A DNA stretch of 64,000 nucleotides, taken from Triplophysa rosa (taxonomy: Eukaryota; Chordata; Actinopteri; Cypriniformes; Nemacheilidae). Both the position numbers and the translations under genes were made by a program. This document shows, one piece after another, positions 61,044-64,000 of the stretch. The notes under the pieces are model-generated. The model did no database searches, was not told where the DNA came from, and saw only the letters and a list, made by a program, of their open reading frames with translations. Within the stretch, counting starts at the first letter, position 1. Every line of letters starts with the position of its first letter. The stretch spans positions 14,725,154 through 14,789,153 of the forward strand of contig NC_079902.1 of the NCBI RefSeq assembly GCF_024868665.1, given 5' to 3'.

Positions 61044-64000
61044 CATGTGATGTGACCATTAACATCAGCGTGCACACAACCAAAATGGCCCGGCAGCGTA
61101 ATTCAAACAAACACACGGCTATGCAGGTCTCAGATAGGATGATAATGGATTTCTGCTATGATCTTGTTTATTTGTCTTCTGTTCCCATTGTTGTCTCTGG
61201 CAGTCTGATCAGAGTCGCTGATTAAGGAATGTTCTAGGCAGAATGTAAAAAGAGTGACCGGCCGACCTATTGTGTGCCCCGCTCGAGATGAAAGAGCCAA
61301 AATAAAGGCGTCTCCATCTGGCCTGACCACAGAGAACTAGGCCAAATGATGAGCCCAGGAGGGAGACTTGGGTACCACGCCATATGTGCTGTTGGACTTA
61401 CTCAACAGCTACGGCCACTTTTCCGCTATAGCGTTTATTCAGTAATTTTGCATATGTGCACAACTGCTTGCTGCAGTACGGAGCCCATACCCCCTGGTTG
61501 TGCTAATGTGGAAATATGATATGGGAAGAACTTTTATGTTCACTACAATGCAGCTTTTCTATATCTTCAGCCAAGCAGCGCTACACAGCCCAGTTAGACG
61601 CCACACCTCTGCTCAACTTCTTATCGAGAACATGCATGCATGTACATGCACAAAAAACACACATGCGGGAGCACAAAAGCATTTAAAAACAAACGTTTGC
61701 TTCTTCCTCCCAGAATGCACTGCTGAAAACTCATCCATTGTTAATGGGGATCACTTCCTAGTGTTGGATGTTTTTATCCTCTGGTACATATTTAAGAGTG
61801 ACATCATGTGCAAACAATTGAACATTACAAATGTGTGCATGTGTTTGTTGTGCTGAAACGGAGGCTCATGTGATTGGTTTGCATAGATACGCTCTCCGTT
61901 TGCATGCAGGAACTTGGGCTTTGCATGCTGGAGTTCGCAAGCCAAGTGTAGAAAAAAAGGCCGCTCCGCGTGTTTGCATGCATGTCTATGTGATGCTTAA
62001 TGCACACAGGCTGTGTAAACACAAATTGCTCCCGTAAACAAACAGCTGACCTCCTCTATACGTGTCCGACCAGACGTGCAGTGTATGACCCATGGACCCG
62101 AGCCATTTCCACGGCAGGAAAATAGAGTCGGACTGTAATGCATGAAAATGACGGGGAGACTTAGCCATTTGTTTAAGTCGGAGAGCTTGCCTCACCACCA
62201 CCCTTGAATCCTAATGGGCACTGCCAGTATGAAAGAGCCTGCTGTTCAATGAATAAACGATGGGAGGCTGGGGAACAGGGATGGAGAGAGAGAAGAGTAT
62301 TGATCTACACCTGAGAGCGTTCGTTTGCATATTCCAGATCAAACGTCTCTGCTATTGATAATTTTGGTTGCTATTTTTGACAGAGCACTACAGGTTAATC
62401 TAAAGCTTTTGATTTTGGCACTAATCTTTTCAGAAAAGAAGGTCGTAGCAACATTTGTGAGTAGTCTAAACTACTGAAAAGACTTAAACCAAACCAGTTG
62501 GGCTGAACAAGGGGACGTTAAGCACTGAAAGTGATGAATGAGTGAATAAAACAAACTAATGAATAAAAAAACAGGGAGGAGACAGGATGTCACATTATAA
62601 AAAATAACTGTTAAATGAGATCACAGACACTTATATTTACAGCCTTTTACCAGAGTACATGGACAGTGTATTTACACAACTGTTTGCCTAAATGCTTGTC
62701 ATCCCCAAAAGCTCATTTAAAAGGTTCTTTCCCAATTAACTGATTCTTATCGCTAATTAAGAGAGCTATAAGAAGGTTGCAACATTTTTCGTGCAAGGAA
62801 AGGGAAATTCAGTCTGTCTAGTTTCTATCCACATGCTTTTCCTGTTTTAGTCATGCTGATTTATAAAACAGTGTCATTAAATAAACAGATAAGACAATGG
62901 GCGATGTCCTGACCAGCTGTGGCTATTGTTCTAACCAACATTCCAAGTTTATGCGTTAAACGTAAAAAACACTGAGACAAAGACTGTGGAAAATGATCAT
63001 TTTAGATCATATTTTTCCAAAACCCTTTTGAATTTACAATAAGCAGATATTGTTATAGGTTGAACATACAAATAAACCGTAAATGATGTGACAGCATAAA
63101 AAATAACAATGAAGATAAATCTCTCTTATGCTATTATGATATATTTGTCAACAACCCATATACAGAATATACCTCAGTATTAACACTATTGTTTTGCTGA
63201 ATCTCAATGAAGATGTATACTGTATGCTTGTGTGGGCGAGCACAGATCGTAGATGCGTTTTAATGGTCATAATTGTTGTCAGTTTGTTTAATGTAATAAT
63301 TGCATCATTTTCTTATGGAAGATGTGGGTAGCTTGGGTAGCTTGAAGAGTGCAGTTTACTCACAAAGATCTGCAGAAGCTGAAATTCTCCAGTTAGTTTC
63401 CTCAGATCACTTTTCTTAAAAAAGGCCAAATTTTTGCTTCACCGTATGTCACTAATAATATATCAAGATGATATTTTTATCCCAGTATTTTCTTCTCTGA
63501 AATTGAAGCATGACAAGTAGCACTTTTACATCACCGATAGGCATTGGCTTGCTAGTATGTGGTGCTGTTTGTCTATGTGTCAATCACTGTGTATATGTGT
63601 AAAAATAACTGTGTAAAAATACCCCCCCCCCCTCTCCAATGAGGTGACCCTGTAACTTTTTGAAGTTCCAAGCTTGCCAGATTTCGCAAGGAACTTTTAA
63701 GTCTTGGCAAGCGGATTTACCATCTGTACCTCAAATGATGGCATCTTGTTTTCGCCTCCTCAAAATAATTTCTAAATGATCAGGACTGATTTCCATAATT
63801 TCTCTTTAGAGGATAAGGACCCCTCCTCCAAATATGAAACCAATAACATTACTTCCAGAAAAGCCACTGGAGACTTTGGAGACGCTAGCCAATAAATCAC
63901 AGAGCTCATAATTTGCACATAAACAGGACTGCTGATCCGCTGTAATAATGCTGAATGAAGACTCTTGTAAGTGAGGGCTGCTGTGAGTCTCTTCATAATT
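61044..64000. other. Non-coding to the end of the window
   Basis: The stretch is unique sequence, AT-rich after 62,400, with a C-run near 63623-63632. The short frames, including one at the right edge on the minus strand, match no protein I recognise. No further pcdh1 exon was found. Confidence 0.5.

Noticed and set aside
60845..61225. 126-codon plus-strand frame
   Set aside because: It starts inside a hAT-like MITE and leaves it; no transposase motif seen.

Overview
The window looks like vertebrate nuclear DNA from a teleost, most likely a cyprinid (carp, goldfish or zebrafish relatives). It contains a long protocadherin exon with clear splice signals, abundant CA/TG and CT/GA microsatellites, and many short non-autonomous DNA transposons and foldback elements of kinds I know from cyprinid genomes. 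The species call is inference from repeat types and protein similarity; no search was run.

The only protein-coding gene I can support is at the left edge. Positions 150-2507 on the plus strand are the 3' part of a delta-1 protocadherin, best matched to PCDH1. The exon encodes the end of cadherin repeat EC3, repeats EC4-EC7, one transmembrane helix and a cytoplasmic tail. A splice acceptor lies just before 150. At 2336/2337 there is a phase-0 splice donor inside the reading frame. Read-through of this donor gives a short isoform with a His/Tyr/Ser/Gly-rich repeated tail, stop at 2505-2507 and a 3'UTR of about 1.4 kb ending near an AATAAA at 3887. Use of the donor would give the long isoform, whose further exons I could not find in the window.

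From about 3.9 kb to 64 kb I see no convincing exon of any other gene. The stretch is either a very long intron of the long pcdh1 isoform or a gene-poor downstream flank. It holds at least 20 recognisable repeats or mobile elements: seven copies of a palindromic TTAAAG-ended foldback element; two copies of a 430-bp element ending in TGTGACCCTGGA; an 886-bp hAT-type element with a perfect 8-bp target duplication directly abutting a second hAT-like element; two Tc1-like MITEs with TA ends; a nested MITE; tRNA-derived SINE pieces; and an L2-type retroposon tail. There is also a small retroposed poly(A)+ RNA fragment with a 17-bp target duplication.

Between the repeats are unique AT-rich blocks with homeodomain-like TAATTA cores that could be conserved regulatory elements of the protocadherin gene; this is speculation from sequence character. 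I found no rRNA, intact tRNA, CRISPR array, intact transposase or reverse transcriptase, viral sequence, or sign of a new multi-gene system.
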